A stretch of DNA of 7,563 nt from CAYURR01 sp964446745 (GCA_964446745.1 CAYURR010000145.1:1-7563); one strand, 5' to 3'. Numbered from the stretch's first letter, positions 1-4,826 are shown. Numbers and translations are program-made. Notes: generated by a model not told the origin, from the letters alone.

Positions 1-52
1 CGCATACCATCACGCCCAATATAAATCTATACAGTGTGCTTTTTTTGTTCAT
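1..52 (-). CDS. Partial divergent gene, N-terminus only, function unknown
   Basis: An open frame begins with ATG at 52 on the minus strand and runs off the left edge after 17 codons (MNKKSTLYRFILGVMVC). A basic start followed by a hydrophobic stretch suggests a signal peptide or first membrane segment, but too little is visible to name a family. An in-frame ATG at 61 is an alternative start; neither has a strong Shine-Dalgarno, the best being GACGGATGA upstream of 52. The main support is a good SigA-type promoter on the same strand at 105-134, pointing into this frame. It would be divergent from spoIIR. It could still be a chance frame. Confidence 0.4.
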   Translation of the reverse strand, partial: MNKKSTLYRFILGVMVC

Positions 53-104
53 CGCATTCATCCGTCTTCATTTTAATGATAATTATTCCATGTAATTTTC
101 CCGC

Positions 105-134
105 AGTATAGCACATTGACGACACTTTTATCAA
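105..134 (-). promoter_or_regulatory. SigA-type promoter for the divergent minus-strand gene
   Basis: Read on the minus strand, TTGATA (134-129) and TATACT (110-105) are separated by 18 bp; each hexamer matches the SigA consensus at five of six positions. The predicted start near 98 leaves a leader of about 45 nt before ATG 52. The leader includes the 8-bp palindrome ATAATTAT near 79-86. Confidence 0.55.
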
Positions 135-138
135 GCCG

Positions 139-169
139 TGAATACTTTTTGGTAATTCTGGAAAAAATG
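139..169 (+). promoter_or_regulatory. Candidate SigF (forespore) promoter of spoIIR
   Basis: TGAATA (139-144) lies 15 bp upstream of GGAAAAAATG (160-169). The downstream element fits the known SigF -10 pattern GGnrAnAHTR at every defined position, and the spacing is normal for SigF. The -35 is one base off the usual GYWTA core. A start near 176 gives a leader of about 35 nt before the spoIIR ATG. spoIIR is a classical SigF-controlled gene in Bacillus subtilis, so context and motif agree. Confidence 0.65.
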
Positions 170-210
170 ATCAATGACAGAACACCATAAAAAGTTTCGG
201 AGGGATATGC

Positions 211-903
211 ATGAAACAGATGTTAAAGGACCGATACATTATTATTATGTCCTGTGTGCTGGGGGTAATATTTACAATTGGAGCGGGATTGTGTACCAAA
301 GTCTATTCGGCCACAATGACAAAGAACATCTCAAACGAGGTGATTCGCCTGCATGTACTCGCAAACAGCGACACCGACATCGACCAAAACCTCAAGCAGC
401 AGGTAAAGGACGGCGTTTTGGCCGCGTTTAAAGAAGATCTGTCCGCATCTGACAATATCAATGTCACACGCGCGTTTCTGGCCTCGCATATCGACGAGAT
501 CGAAGCAGAGGCAAAGCGACTTGTAAACGAAAACGGCTTTGACTATAGCGTGAGCGCATCATTAACGCATGATTACTTCCCGACCAAGCAATACGGCGAT
601 GTCGTTTTACCGCCGGGCGAATACGAAGCACTGCGCATCGAGATCGGCCAAGCCGAGGGTAAGAACTGGTGGTGTGTGATGTTTCCACCGCTCTGCTATG
701 TCGATCTGACCAAGGCCGAGCTGCCTCAGGACGCCAAGGACGAGCTTAAGCAAGTCTTGGGTGATGAGGAATACAAGCTCGTGACGAGCGTAAAAGGCCA
801 TGACCCGAGCGTTAAGGTCAAGTTCAAGATCGTGGAATGGTGGCAGCAAAGGCAAAAGAAAAAGGATGCCGAGGTTTTGACCGTTGCACAAAGCCGCCGA
901 TAA
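211..903 (+). CDS. spoIIR: Stage II sporulation protein R
   Basis: SpoIIR is made in the forespore and exported into the space between the two spore-forming membranes. There it is needed for the membrane protease SpoIIGA to process pro-SigE in the mother cell. The 230-residue protein has a basic N-terminus and a hydrophobic segment at about 9-28 (signal or anchor). It then carries family-typical blocks: IRLHVLANSD (45-54) followed by DQNLK, FPTKQYGD (123-130), LPPGEYEALRI (133-143) and GKNWWCVMFPPLC (150-162). Length and order are normal; the lysine-rich tail after about 215 is less conserved. The start is fixed by GGAGGG at 199-204, six bases before ATG. A SigF-type promoter lies just upstream. 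It appears monocistronic, with no clear terminator directly after it. Confidence 0.95.
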   Translation: MKQMLKDRYIIIMSCVLGVIFTIGAGLCTKVYSATMTKNISNEVIRLHVLANSDTDIDQNLKQQVKDGVLAAFKEDLSASDNINVTRAFLASHIDEIEAEAKRLVNENGFDYSVSASLTHDYFPTKQYGDVVLPPGEYEALRIEIGQAEGKNWWCVMFPPLCYVDLTKAELPQDAKDELKQVLGDEEYKLVTSVKGHDPSVKVKFKIVEWWQQRQKKKDAEVLTVAQSRR

Positions 904-979
904 GGCTTGGCTAAAAATAATTCATAAATAGGGTTCATAATAAATTCAAGATGTGTTCATGATTCCTTCACATAGCGTG

Positions 980-1018
980 GGTAAGATATCCGCATAAGCA
1001 ACGCAAACAATACTTACC
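980..1018 (+). repeat. Inverted repeat upstream of the mini-ORF
   Basis: GGTAAG (980-985) is complementary to CTTACC (1013-1018) with a 27-nt loop, ending five bases before the Shine-Dalgarno of the 13-codon ORF. The stem is short and could be chance. If transcribed, it would sit directly 5' of the ribosome binding site. Confidence 0.25.
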
Positions 1019-1037
1019 TATCAAGGAGGAGTTTAAC

Positions 1038-1079
1038 ATGAGATTTAAAAAGTCATTACTTGGTATCGGCGGCGACTGA
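1038..1079 (+). CDS. 13-residue mini-ORF with near-perfect Shine-Dalgarno
   Basis: AAGGAGGAG (1023-1031) is a near-ideal ribosome binding site placed eight bases before ATG. The frame encodes MRFKKSLLGIGGD and stops at TGA 1077-1079. I do not recognise the product. Beyond the TGA the same frame stays open to TAA at 1182-1184. A different frame encodes a Gly/Lys/Arg-rich peptide at 1115-1189, so this may be the intact 5' end of a small basic gene broken by frameshift. Alternatives are a genuine mini-peptide or leader peptide. No clear SigA promoter is visible upstream. Confidence 0.4.
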   Translation: MRFKKSLLGIGGD

Positions 1080-1189
1080 CAGACGGCAAGACCAAGATGC
1101 GTTAGGGCAGCCGTATGCCGATGCCATTCGGCGGTAAAGGCGGCAAGCCCCGCAGAGGCTTATCCACAGCAACACCTCCTTTAATATAG
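1080..1189 (+). pseudogene. Possible remnant of a small Gly/Lys/Arg-rich gene or structured RNA
   Basis: Downstream of the 13-codon ORF, a shifted frame reads LTDGKTKMR, a TAG at 1102-1104, then ATG 1115 with MPMPFGGKGGKPRRG and a stop at 1187-1189. The composition is like a small basic protein, and together with MRFKKSLLGIGG upstream it could be one decayed gene. The same stretch also contains short stems: GCCGA/TCGGC at 1117-1132 and AAGCC/GGCTT at 1145-1161. CCTCCTT at 1175-1181 is complementary to the Shine-Dalgarno at 1023-1029. Coding decay and a folded RNA cannot be told apart here. Confidence 0.25.
1102..1167 (-). CDS. Speculative 21-codon minus-strand ORF
   Basis: On the minus strand TAAAGGAGG (1183-1175) is followed after seven bases by GTG at 1167, opening a frame that encodes a Pro/Gly-rich peptide beginning MDKPLRGLPPLPP and ending at TAA 1104-1102. 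The Shine-Dalgarno and its spacing are excellent, but the peptide resembles nothing I know and the start is GTG. The site may instead serve as an anti-Shine-Dalgarno for the plus-strand mini-ORF. No minus-strand promoter was found. Confidence 0.15.
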   Translation of the reverse strand: MDKPLRGLPPLPPNGIGIRLP

Positions 1190-1246
1190 TTTTAGGCAGA
1201 AAAATTCAACACAAATGAAGAATTCCTAAATACGGGAATAAAAAAT

Positions 1247-1286
1247 TTTAAGGGGCTGCAACAATTACTGTTGACAGCCCCTTAAA
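1247..1286. terminator. Strong hairpin, possible terminator, overlapping the tRNA promoter
   Basis: TTTAAGGGGCTG (1247-1258) pairs perfectly with CAGCCCCTTAAA (1275-1286). The stem continues after a one-base bulge (A1274) with CAACA (1259-1263) and TGTTG (1269-1273), closing a five-base loop. On the minus strand it is followed by ATTTTTTATT, as expected of an intrinsic terminator. On the plus strand no T-run follows, so termination of plus-strand readthrough would be weaker. The -35 box of the tRNA promoter lies in the right arm. Confidence 0.5.
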
Positions 1287-1299
1287 CTATGCTTATAAT
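1271..1299 (+). promoter_or_regulatory. Consensus SigA promoter of the tRNA-Leu unit
   Basis: TTGACA (1271-1276), a 17-bp spacer and TATAAT (1294-1299) match the SigA consensus at all twelve positions. Transcription would begin near 1306, giving a leader of about 108 nt before the mature tRNA at 1414, to be removed by RNase P. The leader contains the 10-bp palindrome TTACATGTAA (1341-1350) and a 13-bp tandem repeat at 1371-1396. Confidence 0.8.
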
Positions 1300-1370
1300 A
1301 TGTCCTTGCAAGCGTTCGTATGAATGTGTTGCAAATTGGTTTACATGTAAGTGAAAACGCGCGACTATTA

Positions 1371-1396
1371 TTGATTGATATAATTGATCGATATAA
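1371..1396 (+). repeat. Tandem 13-bp repeat upstream of tRNA-Leu
   Basis: TTGATTGATATAA (1371-1383) is followed directly by TTGATCGATATAA (1384-1396), 12 of 13 bases identical. It lies in the predicted pre-tRNA leader, 17 bp before the mature 5' end. TATAAT at 1379-1384 and TATAAC at 1392-1397 resemble -10 boxes, but no -35 sits at proper spacing. Confidence 0.6.
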
Positions 1397-1413
1397 CGGA
1401 CTGCGCATCATAT

Positions 1414-1497
1414 GCACTCGTGGCGGAATTGGCATACGCGTTAGACTAAGGATCTAATGGGAGCAATCCCGTGCAGGTTCAAGTCCTGTCGAGTGCA
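1414..1497 (+). tRNA. tRNA-Leu (anticodon AAG)
   Basis: An 84-nt type II tRNA. The acceptor stem is GCACTCG/CGAGTGC with discriminator A1497. The D arm contains GGCGGAATTGGCATACGCG. The anticodon stem is TTAGA/TCTAA with loop CTAAGGA, giving anticodon AAG (1448-1450). A long variable arm (GGGA/TCCC) and a T arm with loop TTCAAGT follow. The long variable arm and A73 are leucine identity features. The 3' CCA is not encoded and must be added by nucleotidyltransferase. Anticodon AAG reads CUU; it is less common in bacteria than GAG and places an adenosine at position 34. Confidence 0.95.
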
Positions 1498-1508
1498 GTG
1501 TTTTACAG

Positions 1509-1548
1509 AAAAGCTGTCGAATGTGAGTTCGACGGCTTTTGTTTTTTT
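1509..1548 (+). terminator. Intrinsic terminator of the tRNA-Leu unit
   Basis: AAAAGCTGTCGAA (1509-1521) pairs with TTCGACGGCTTTT (1528-1540), 13 bp including one G-U pair, with a six-base loop. The run of seven T at 1542-1548 follows. It lies 11 bp after the tRNA and 35 bp before the GNAT start. Confidence 0.9.
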
Positions 1549-1583
1549 GTTGTGTTTTGACTTTTGCTATAGGAGGCGTGGTT

Positions 1584-2102
1584 ATGACATTAGAAACCGA
1601 AAGGCTATACTTGCGTGAGATGAACCAAGCGGACTTCGATGCGCTGTGTAAGATTTTGCAGGATGATGAAGTGATGTATGCCTACGAGGGGGCTTTCAAT
1701 GACGAGGAAGTCCAAAACTGGCTCGATAAGCAAATGACCCGTTATCAGGAAAATGGATATGGCCTTTGGGCTGTAGTTTTAAAGGAAACAAACGAGATGA
1801 TCGGACAATGCGGGCTGTCAAATCAAGCATGGAAGGATAGGACGATTCTGGAAATCGGCTATTTGTTTCAAAAGTCACATTGGCATAGGGGCTATGCGAT
1901 AGAGGCAGCGCAGGCATGTAAGGAATATGCTTTTAATGTGCTAAAGGCCGATGAGGTATCATCCATCATCAGGGATACAAATATGGCCTCTCAAGGTGTT
2001 GCCAAACGAAACGGTATGACCGTTGTGGATACTTGGACAAAGCATTTTCGCGGTGTCGATATGCCGCATTTATTGTTTTCGGTAAAAAATAATATGAGGT
2101 GA
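1584..2102 (+). CDS. GNAT family N-acetyltransferase (RimJ/RimL-like)
   Basis: A 172-residue protein of the Acetyltransf_3 type, which transfers an acetyl group from acetyl-CoA to an amine. The substrate (protein N-terminus, antibiotic or metabolite) cannot be told. It opens with TERLYLREMNQADFDAL, the usual first strand and helix. The central LEIGYLF (89-95) is followed by the CoA pyrophosphate-binding turn HRGYAIEAA (101-109), then NMASQGVAKRNGM (133-145), which matches the N..S..v...GM end block of the family. ATG 1584 is chosen because AGGAGG (1571-1576) precedes it by seven bases; an in-frame ATG at 1539 lies in the terminator. It is the first gene of a four-gene run. Its last codons overlap the ribosome binding site of the next gene, suggesting translational coupling. 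Confidence 0.88.
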   Translation: MTLETERLYLREMNQADFDALCKILQDDEVMYAYEGAFNDEEVQNWLDKQMTRYQENGYGLWAVVLKETNEMIGQCGLSNQAWKDRTILEIGYLFQKSHWHRGYAIEAAQACKEYAFNVLKADEVSSIIRDTNMASQGVAKRNGMTVVDTWTKHFRGVDMPHLLFSVKNNMR

Positions 2103-2111
2103 GTCGCATAT

Positions 2112-2870
2112 ATGGTTATTGTTTCGGATCTGGATAAGACACTATTGCGCTCGGATAAGATCATATCTGACTATACAGTTGACGTGCTACATAAAAGCAG
2201 AGCCAGAGGGTACAAAATAGTTTTTGCAACAGCCCGCTCTACCCAGGCCTCCACGAGGTTTATTAATCAGTTTCAACCCGATGTGTTTATAGGTTATGGT
2301 GGTTCATTATCAACGGATGCCAACGGACAGGTTATACAACGTTTTGATATTGCCCCGAACATTTCAAAAGCCCTGATCGATAGGCTTCTGCTTACGCCTG
2401 AGATATTTGCAATACATGCAATAAATGAGGATATAGCTTTATCTAACCATATAGATGATGTAGAAGCGGATTACTCGCATTACCGTTATACGAACTTTAC
2501 AGACAGCGCATACCGGAGCTTTTTGAAAATATCGGTGCACAGCAACAGCCGTGAGGTGGTTGATGATATCGCCAAGGATTTCCCAATGTGCAACCTACTG
2601 CATTACACCGGCGAAACCCTGAGCCGGTTTGCAAACAAGGACGCCGTGAAATGGAATGCGCTAAAATCAGTCGCGAAGCACCTTTCGATAGACACTAAAG
2701 ATATTATCGCATTCGGTGATGATCGTAACGATCTGGAGATGATAGCCGGATGCGGTACCGGGGTGGCCGTAGCAAACGCTATCGAGGCCGTCAAATCAGT
2801 GGCTAAATTTGTCTGCGACTGCAATGACAATGACGGTGTGGCTAAATGGATAGAGCAACACATTTTATAG
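2112..2870 (+). CDS. HAD superfamily phosphatase, Cof type
   Basis: A 252-residue Mg2+-dependent phosphohydrolase of the Cof (C2B cap) class, members of which usually act on sugar phosphates, nucleotides or cofactors. The specific substrate is unknown. Motif I is DLDKT (6-10; nucleophile D6 and acid/base D8). Motif II is T40 in ATARS. Motif III is probably K176 or K180 in NKDAVKW, where most relatives have Lys-Gly. Motif IV is FGDDRNDLEM (201-210), followed by GVAVANA, the usual end block. Length is slightly short for the class but all motifs are present. TGAGGTGAG upstream overlaps the stop of the acetyltransferase, only nine bases from this ATG, so the two are probably co-translated. Confidence 0.92.
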   Translation: MVIVSDLDKTLLRSDKIISDYTVDVLHKSRARGYKIVFATARSTQASTRFINQFQPDVFIGYGGSLSTDANGQVIQRFDIAPNISKALIDRLLLTPEIFAIHAINEDIALSNHIDDVEADYSHYRYTNFTDSAYRSFLKISVHSNSREVVDDIAKDFPMCNLLHYTGETLSRFANKDAVKWNALKSVAKHLSIDTKDIIAFGDDRNDLEMIAGCGTGVAVANAIEAVKSVAKFVCDCNDNDGVAKWIEQHIL

Positions 2871-2890
2871 ATTGCGAAAGGGGTATATCT

Positions 2891-3268
2891 ATGATCGATT
2901 TTCAAAATGCAAGCTTTCTTAAACTGAGGCGCGTGGCGGATACTGATTTCTATTCGATGATCGCCGGAATGCTCGTTGACGGCGAAGGTGTTGTTTCTAC
3001 ATATCGCGGTATCAGAGACGGGGTCGTATTTACCAATAAGAGGATCATCTCAATAAATGTCCAGGGCGTGACGGGCAAGAAAAAAGACTTTACATCCATG
3101 CCATACAGCAGGATACAAGTCTACTCTGTTGAAAGCGCAGGCGTTTTTGATTTGGACAGCGAGCTTCAATTGTACTTTTCCGGCATAGGTAGGGTTACGT
3201 TTGAATTTACCGGCGATGCCAATGTATCCGAGATATGCAAGATGATATCCGGATATGTGCTGAAATAA
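2891..3268 (+). CDS. Bacterial PH-domain protein (bPH_1 type)
   Basis: A 125-residue cytoplasmic protein made of a single bacterial pleckstrin-homology-like domain. The signature IRDGVVFTNKRIISINVQ (41-58), then VTGKKKDFTSMPYSRIQ (60-76) and FDLDSELQLYFSG (86-98), are characteristic of PF08000 proteins. The fold is known to assemble into rings in some members, but no cellular role is firmly established. There is no signal peptide or membrane segment. The start ATG at 2891 is supported by GAAAGGGG (2876-2883), seven bases upstream. It follows the HAD gene by 20 bp and precedes the NUDIX gene by 51 bp on the same strand, so it is probably part of the operon. Why it belongs there is unclear. Confidence 0.88.
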   Translation: MIDFQNASFLKLRRVADTDFYSMIAGMLVDGEGVVSTYRGIRDGVVFTNKRIISINVQGVTGKKKDFTSMPYSRIQVYSVESAGVFDLDSELQLYFSGIGRVTFEFTGDANVSEICKMISGYVLK

Positions 3269-3287
3269 TACTTTGGTAATGTATACC

Positions 3288-3307
3288 ACGGATCCACACG
3301 GATAAAA
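3288..3307 (+). repeat. Upstream copy of a repeat flanking the NUDIX gene
   Basis: ACGGATCCACACGGATAAAA contains two ACGGAT units ten bases apart and matches the sequence at 3816-3835 in 17 of 20 positions. All three differences are C/T changes. It sits between the PH-domain gene and the NUDIX start, immediately before and touching the NUDIX ribosome binding site. Confidence 0.6.
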
Positions 3308-3319
3308 AGGGAGATTATT

Positions 3320-3805
3320 GTGATACGGCTTCAGAATTTTACATGCGCCTTTTTGTGGTGTAGCGACTGCATGTTGTTAATGAAACATTCTGCAAGTCGT
3401 GCTATAAACCCCAATTTTTGGAGCGGTGTAGGCGGCAAGATGGAAGGTCACGAGATAAACGACCCGTACCGATCTTGTTTACGTGAAGTATATGAGGAAA
3501 CCGGAATTTCATCAGAGGGCATATATGATTTTGAGTTGAAGTATATCATTATCCGGCGACACGAGGATGTTATACGGCAGAGCTATGTCTATTTCGGCAA
3601 TTCAAAATCACAAACTGTTAAGTCTACTGACGAGGGCGATCTATTCTGGATACCGAGGAATGAAATATTAGGCCATAGGTTTACAGGCACTTTTACAGAA
3701 ATGATGAAGCATTACCTTTCAGTAGGTCATTGCAAAAATAACGTAATCACCGGCGTTGCCGAGAATGCACAAGATGGGCTTCAGATGCATTGGACTTTCA
3801 TTTAG
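3320..3805 (+). CDS. NUDIX hydrolase
   Basis: A 161-residue member of the NUDIX family, which hydrolyses nucleoside diphosphates linked to another group. The MutT-like length and the FWSGVGGKMEGHE opening suggest a nucleotide-pool or house-cleaning role; the substrate is not known. The Nudix box runs from G39 to I63, with E45 and REVYEETGI (55-63) supplying the metal-binding glutamates E59 and E60. Nine residues separate E45 from R55 E56 instead of the canonical seven; I believe this also occurs in some related subfamilies. The start is GTG at 3320, supported by AGGGAG (3308-3313), six bases before. It is the last gene of the operon and converges on the AraC gene at 3946. Direct repeats lie on both sides. 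Confidence 0.88.
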   Translation: MIRLQNFTCAFLWCSDCMLLMKHSASRAINPNFWSGVGGKMEGHEINDPYRSCLREVYEETGISSEGIYDFELKYIIIRRHEDVIRQSYVYFGNSKSQTVKSTDEGDLFWIPRNEILGHRFTGTFTEMMKHYLSVGHCKNNVITGVAENAQDGLQMHWTFI

Positions 3806-3815
3806 GGTATATTAA

Positions 3816-3835
3816 ACGGATTTATACGGATAAAA
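3816..3835 (+). repeat. Downstream copy of the repeat flanking the NUDIX gene
   Basis: ACGGATTTATACGGATAAAA, 17 of 20 identical to 3288-3307. This copy forms most of the left arm of a 15-bp hairpin at 3818-3864. Confidence 0.6.
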
Positions 3836-3884
3836 CCCTTTTATATGGCTATCCGTGTAAATCCTTCGGCGCAATTTCGTCGAA
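3818..3884 (+). repeat. Two adjoining hairpins in the 3' region of the NUDIX gene
   Basis: GGATTTATACGGATA (3818-3832) pairs with TATCCGTGTAAATCC (3850-3864), 15 bp including one wobble. Directly next to it TTCGGCG (3865-3871) pairs with CGTCGAA (3878-3884), also with one wobble and a six-base loop. Neither is followed by a T-run, so they are more likely mRNA 3'-end structure than terminators by themselves. Confidence 0.6.
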
Positions 3885-3904
3885 CCTACTGCATCTACGA
3901 TGAG

Positions 3905-3955
3905 AGCCGCCGTGGAATGCAAATCTCACGACGGCTGTTGTTTGATTATTTTTTC
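3905..3955 (+). terminator. Probable terminator of the GNAT-HAD-PH-NUDIX operon
   Basis: AGCCGCCGTG (3905-3914) pairs with CACGACGGCT (3927-3936) with one C/A mismatch, followed by a T-rich stretch ending in six T at 3950-3955. The tail overlaps the stop codon end of the convergent AraC gene. In the minus direction no T-run follows the hairpin. Confidence 0.6.
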
Positions 3956-4794
3956 ATTACAGGAACCCAAATCTCTCCGAGAACATTCTTGTGGCTTGCC
4001 AAACCGTAATACATCTCAAATTGCACACCCTCAACCATCTCATATCCGGATGTTGGAAACCACTCGCTCCATACACGCTTCCACATTTCTTGCATATCGC
4101 AATCAGGCACGTCAAACACCGCCCATGTGGTAGCAGGGACATCAAGCACGGTAAATTTTTCCGGAACCGCAAGCCCTTTAGGCAAGAAATTGCAAAGCAT
4201 ATACTTGAATGCAGTTTCCTTATAATCGTACAATGCCGAGATTGTGTGATTGTCGTGGAACCTTCCAAGTAAATCGTTTATTTCGTTAGGTACATTCTCT
4301 TCATCACATTTTTGAAAAAACTGCGGCACTTCTGCAAAAGACTTTTCTTGCCGAATTTCTGCGTAAACGCCAAACACCTTAAATGCTTCACGTTCTACAA
4401 TTCGATAATTCATTTCGATATCTCCTTTAATAGAAATGTGAAAGGACATTTTGGGATAAGCTTTAAGCAAGACACCTTTATCCCGCGCTGATATAGGCAT
4501 AACACCATGTAGCTTTTTGAATGCTCTGGCAAAGGCTTCCGGTGATTCATAACCGTATTTTAACGAAACATCAATAATCTTTATTGGGCTTGTTTGCAGT
4601 TCAAAGGCGGCTAATGTCAACCGTCTGTGTCTGATGTACTCAGACAGTGGCACACCGGTTATAAACGAAAAGATTCTTTGAAAATGATAAGTCGAGCAAC
4701 AAGCAATTTGAGCCACTTTGTCGTAGGGTATCTCATCGTCTAAGTTATTTTCTATATACTCCATTGCGAGATTCATTCTGTTAAGCCAATCCAC
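3946..4794 (-). CDS. AraC-family regulator with GyrI-like effector domain (copy 1)
   Basis: A 282-residue regulator. Residues about 8-105 form two AraC-type helix-turn-helix units: YDKVAQIACCSTYHFQRIF (24-42), then IIDVSLKYGYESPEAFARAFKKLHG (73-97). The link EYIRHRRLTLA (52-62) is typical. Residues about 127-281 form a GyrI-like (BmrR/Rob type) ligand-binding domain: NYRIVEREAFKVFGV at its start, WAVFDVP and WSEWFPTSGY in the middle, and EIWVPVMKK at the end. Such proteins usually bind hydrophobic or cationic small molecules and control efflux or resistance genes. The start is GTG at 4794 with AAAGGAGGG (4809-4801), six bases before. A paralogue lies upstream in the same orientation. No target gene is adjacent, so the regulon is unknown. 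Confidence 0.92.
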   Translation of the reverse strand: MDWLNRMNLAMEYIENNLDDEIPYDKVAQIACCSTYHFQRIFSFITGVPLSEYIRHRRLTLAAFELQTSPIKIIDVSLKYGYESPEAFARAFKKLHGVMPISARDKGVLLKAYPKMSFHISIKGDIEMNYRIVEREAFKVFGVYAEIRQEKSFAEVPQFFQKCDEENVPNEINDLLGRFHDNHTISALYDYKETAFKYMLCNFLPKGLAVPEKFTVLDVPATTWAVFDVPDCDMQEMWKRVWSEWFPTSGYEMVEGVQFEMYYGLASHKNVLGEIWVPVMKK

Positions 4795-4817
4795 TTAAAT
4801 CCCTCCTTTCAAGGTGA

Positions 4818-4826
4818 ATTATAGCA
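4818..4826 (-). promoter_or_regulatory. Extended -10 promoter of AraC copy 1
   Basis: On the minus strand TGCTATAAT (4826-4818) is a perfect extended -10 element. No recognisable -35 lies at normal spacing, which fits an activator-dependent or extended -10 promoter. A start near 4811 gives a leader of only about 17 nt, which still includes the ribosome binding site. Confidence 0.55.

Noticed and set aside
72..92. Fur-box-like AT-rich palindrome in the divergent leader
   Set aside because: Only one half resembles the 7-1-7 pattern; the other half matches three of seven positions.
464..938. Minus-strand frames opposite spoIIR, and other frames opposite the operon, AraC and orfB genes
   Set aside because: They are shadows of clearly coding sequence, without ribosome sites or recognisable domains.
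968..985. Possible SigE/SigK-like -10 (CATAGCGT) before the mini-ORF
   Set aside because: No matching -35 element at correct spacing, and the -10 pattern is too short to support alone.
1340..1371. Alternative tRNA promoter TTTACA ... TATTAT
   Set aside because: The spacer is 20 bp, and the perfect consensus promoter at 1271-1299 is far better.
1539..1583. Upstream ATG giving a 15-residue longer GNAT protein
   Set aside because: The ATG lies in the stem and T-run of the tRNA terminator and lacks a ribosome site. ATG 1584 has AGGAGG at ideal spacing and begins with the family-typical residues.
2846..2890. N-terminal extension of the PH-domain protein into the HAD gene
   Set aside because: The extension overlaps the HAD coding end and has no family similarity. 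ATG 2891 has GAAAGGGG seven bases before it and matches the usual family start MIDF.
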